Below are positions 37,438 to 38,761 of a DNA stretch of 38,761 nucleotides, piece after piece. Positions within the stretch are counted from its first letter, which is position 1, and every line of letters begins with the position of its first letter. The translations under genes were made by a program, and so were the position numbers. The notes under the pieces were generated by a model. It searched no databases and was not told where the DNA came from. It worked only from the letters and a program-made list of their open reading frames with translations. Source of the DNA: a virus; IMG/VR virus record IMGVR_UViG_3300005511_000897, positions 1 through 38,761 of that record. One strand, written 5' to 3'.

Positions 37438-37700
37438 CAATCCCCAAAGCGGCTGAGCTGACTGGCTATTCCGAAGATGCTATTCGTACAAAAATCCGGG
37501 ATGGGATTTGGCGAAATGGCAAGGAATGGAAGCACGCGCCAGATGGGCGTGTCGTAATCAACATGGACGGGTATGACGAATGGGTAGAGACGGGAGGGGC
37601 GTTAAATCCGCCTCGGACAACAGCATCGAGATCACGTTCCAATATCAAGGGAGGCGGTGCCGCGAGCGAGTCCAGCTCAAGCCCACCCCCGCTAACCTAA
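37422..37700 (+). CDS. xis: Excisionase (MerR-like winged helix, Xis)
   Basis: 92-aa protein whose first about 55 residues (VRFVTIPKAAELTGYSEDAI, then RTKIRDGIWRNGKEW and GRVVINMDGYDEWVE) match the short MerR-like winged helix of phage excisionases (DUF1233 type), which bends the attachment-site DNA and directs the integrase to excision. The C-terminal about 35 residues are Ser/Pro-rich and probably disordered; they are encoded by the region that overlaps the integrase gene by 121 bases. Start ATG 37422. Confidence 0.85.
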   Translation: MVRFVTIPKAAELTGYSEDAIRTKIRDGIWRNGKEWKHAPDGRVVINMDGYDEWVETGGALNPPRTTASRSRSNIKGGGAASESSSSPPPLT

Positions 37701-38761
37701 AACGTGTGGAGCAGCACCGGGCCGCCATCCTGGACGCCATCATTCGGGGCGTCTTCGACTACGCAGCAACGTTCCCGAACAGCGCGCGTGCCAAGGAATT
37801 CGCCACCGTACCCGGTCAGGTTGAGTCGGTGGAGGACTTCTTGGAGCGCTGGCTCAAGAGGAAGGAACGCCATCTGAAGAAATCGTCGTGGGATGGCTAT
37901 CGCAAGATAGTCGACCACCTTCTAATCCCTCGCTTCGGTCGAAAAATGCTCGCCGATTGGAAGCGTAAGGACTTTAGGGAATGGTTCGACGAAATGGAGG
38001 TCACGAATAAGCGGTTCGCCAACATCCTGAGTGTCGCGCGGGCGGCACTTAGCGACGCTGTCGAAGACGAGCTGATCGACACAAACCCGTTATACGGCTG
38101 GACCTATTCACGCCAGGGCGCGCCGAAAGAGGATGACGATGTTGATCCGTTCACGGCTGAAGAACAGGGGATCATCATCAAATCGTGCGAGCCGATGATG
38201 GCCAACCAGATTCAATTCGAGTTTTGGACGGGCCTGCGTCCCAGCGAACTAGTGGCATTGGACTGGAGCGACATCGACTTCCACCGGGGCGTGGTCGTGG
38301 TGCGGAAGGCCATGACCACGGCAGCGAAAGGCGAGGCCGAGGACACCAAGACCCGATCGGGGCGCAGAGAGGTCAAGCTACTAGGGCCAGCGCGCGCCGC
38401 CCTTGAAGCGCAGCGCGCGCATACCCAGATGGCCGGGGATGCCGTTTTTGTGCATCCGCGGCTACGCGAGCGGTGGGCGGGCGACCAGACTATTCGGGAC
38501 GAATGGATTCGGATCTTGAAGCGCGCGAAGGTGCGATATCGACGACCTTACCAAACCCGACACACCTATGCCAGCATGATGCTGTCCGCCGGGGAACATC
38601 CAATGTGGGTGGCAAAGCAAATGGGACATCGAGATTGGACGATGATCGCCCGGGTCTACGGCCGATGGATACCATCAGCAGATGTCGCAGCGGGCAGCAA
38701 AGCGGAGGAGTTATTTGGTGCCCGCCAGTCGACGGAACCATCAGCGCTGAAGGCTGGGTGA
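37580..38761 (+). CDS. int: Site-specific tyrosine recombinase (integrase)
   Basis: 393-aa integrase. The first about 60 residues are a DUF3596-like arm-binding domain (SDNSIEITFQYQGRRCRERV), then a SAM-like core-binding domain (about 82-170), then the catalytic domain with Arg220 in TGLRPSEL, Lys257 near KTRSGRR, Arg327 in PYQTRHTYAS, His350 in MGHRDW and nucleophile Tyr360 in ARVYGRW. The first residue of the usual HxxR is Tyr324 here. It catalyses integration and, with Xis, excision. It ends exactly at the window end, so the attachment site should lie just downstream. Confidence 0.94.
   Translation: MGRDGRGVKSASDNSIEITFQYQGRRCRERVQLKPTPANLKRVEQHRAAILDAIIRGVFDYAATFPNSARAKEFATVPGQVESVEDFLERWLKRKERHLKKSSWDGYRKIVDHLLIPRFGRKMLADWKRKDFREWFDEMEVTNKRFANILSVARAALSDAVEDELIDTNPLYGWTYSRQGAPKEDDDVDPFTAEEQGIIIKSCEPMMANQIQFEFWTGLRPSELVALDWSDIDFHRGVVVVRKAMTTAAKGEAEDTKTRSGRREVKLLGPARAALEAQRAHTQMAGDAVFVHPRLRERWAGDQTIRDEWIRILKRAKVRYRRPYQTRHTYASMMLSAGEHPMWVAKQMGHRDWTMIARVYGRWIPSADVAAGSKAEELFGARQSTEPSALKAG

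Noticed and set aside
37193-37456. Second open frame of 87 codons in the region before xis
   Set aside because: It overlaps the xis start extensively and has no stop-start coupling with the upstream gene; the frame at 37180 is slightly better placed, though also uncertain.

Overview
The window looks like one almost complete temperate siphophage genome (prophage) of about 38.7 kb from a GC-rich betaproteobacterium. The style of the genes (HK97-type head, DUF3596-type integrase, GC-rich codons) suggests an Alcaligenaceae or Burkholderiales host such as Bordetella or Achromobacter. That host assignment is inference; no host marker gene or attachment-site core is visible. The integrase stop codon is the last base of the window, so the attachment sites probably lie just outside.

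Layout, left to right. (1) 1-2016, plus strand: two unrecognised genes (one membrane protein), an SRAP/YedK-type abasic-site protein, and a small gene behind a near-perfect LexA box. (2) 2096-3734, minus strand: lysis cassette with an overlapping spanin pair, GH73-type endolysin, holin and a coiled-coil membrane protein. (3) 3846-4886, plus strand: an AT-richer O-antigen acyltransferase, a likely lysogenic-conversion gene. (4) 4933-22424, minus strand: late operon. In transcription order it holds HNH nuclease, TerS, TerL, a 51-aa membrane protein, portal, prohead protease, capsid, connector, head closure, gp10-like, tail terminator, a 146-aa tail protein, major tail protein, G and G-T tail chaperones joined by a -1 frameshift, an 1835-aa tape measure, a distal tail protein, fibre and a fibre-associated protein. 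(5) 22432-23664: a hicAB toxin-antitoxin module with two palindromic operators, and an orphan minus-strand gene boxed in by terminators. (6) 23805-28001, minus strand: early operon with Cro-like protein, replication initiator, DnaB helicase, DUF1064-like nuclease, small genes and a Cys-rich HTH protein in the position of a late regulator. (7) 28093-28863, plus strand: S24 repressor. (8) 29077-38761, plus strand: tightly overlapping accessory operon with a ParB-like protein, Cys/His nuclease-like protein, C5 methyltransferase, second methyltransferase, sliding-clamp-like protein, excisionase and integrase.

How it works together: repressor operators lie on both sides of the cI gene and would silence the leftward (cro/replication/late regulator) and rightward (accessory/int) operons. 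The initiator gene contains an AT-rich hexamer tract and phased GCGTGAC iterons, a lambda-like origin inside the initiator gene. The initiator would load the phage DnaB helicase there. Late functions would need read-through or a late regulator acting at the terminator after 23805.

The points most worth a second look are: (a) the methyltransferase recognition region 32160-33079, where two reading frames both carry regularly repeated family-like motifs; (b) two tandem hairpins with the identical heptaloop GTGCGAA in the leader of the rightward operon; (c) the iteron origin; (d) the GGGAAAC frameshift; (e) the LexA-boxed unknown gene; and (f) hicAB operators overlapping a divergent promoter that may feed the HNH-terminase operon. 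Gaps between genes are all shorter than about 220 bases and are described individually where they hold something.
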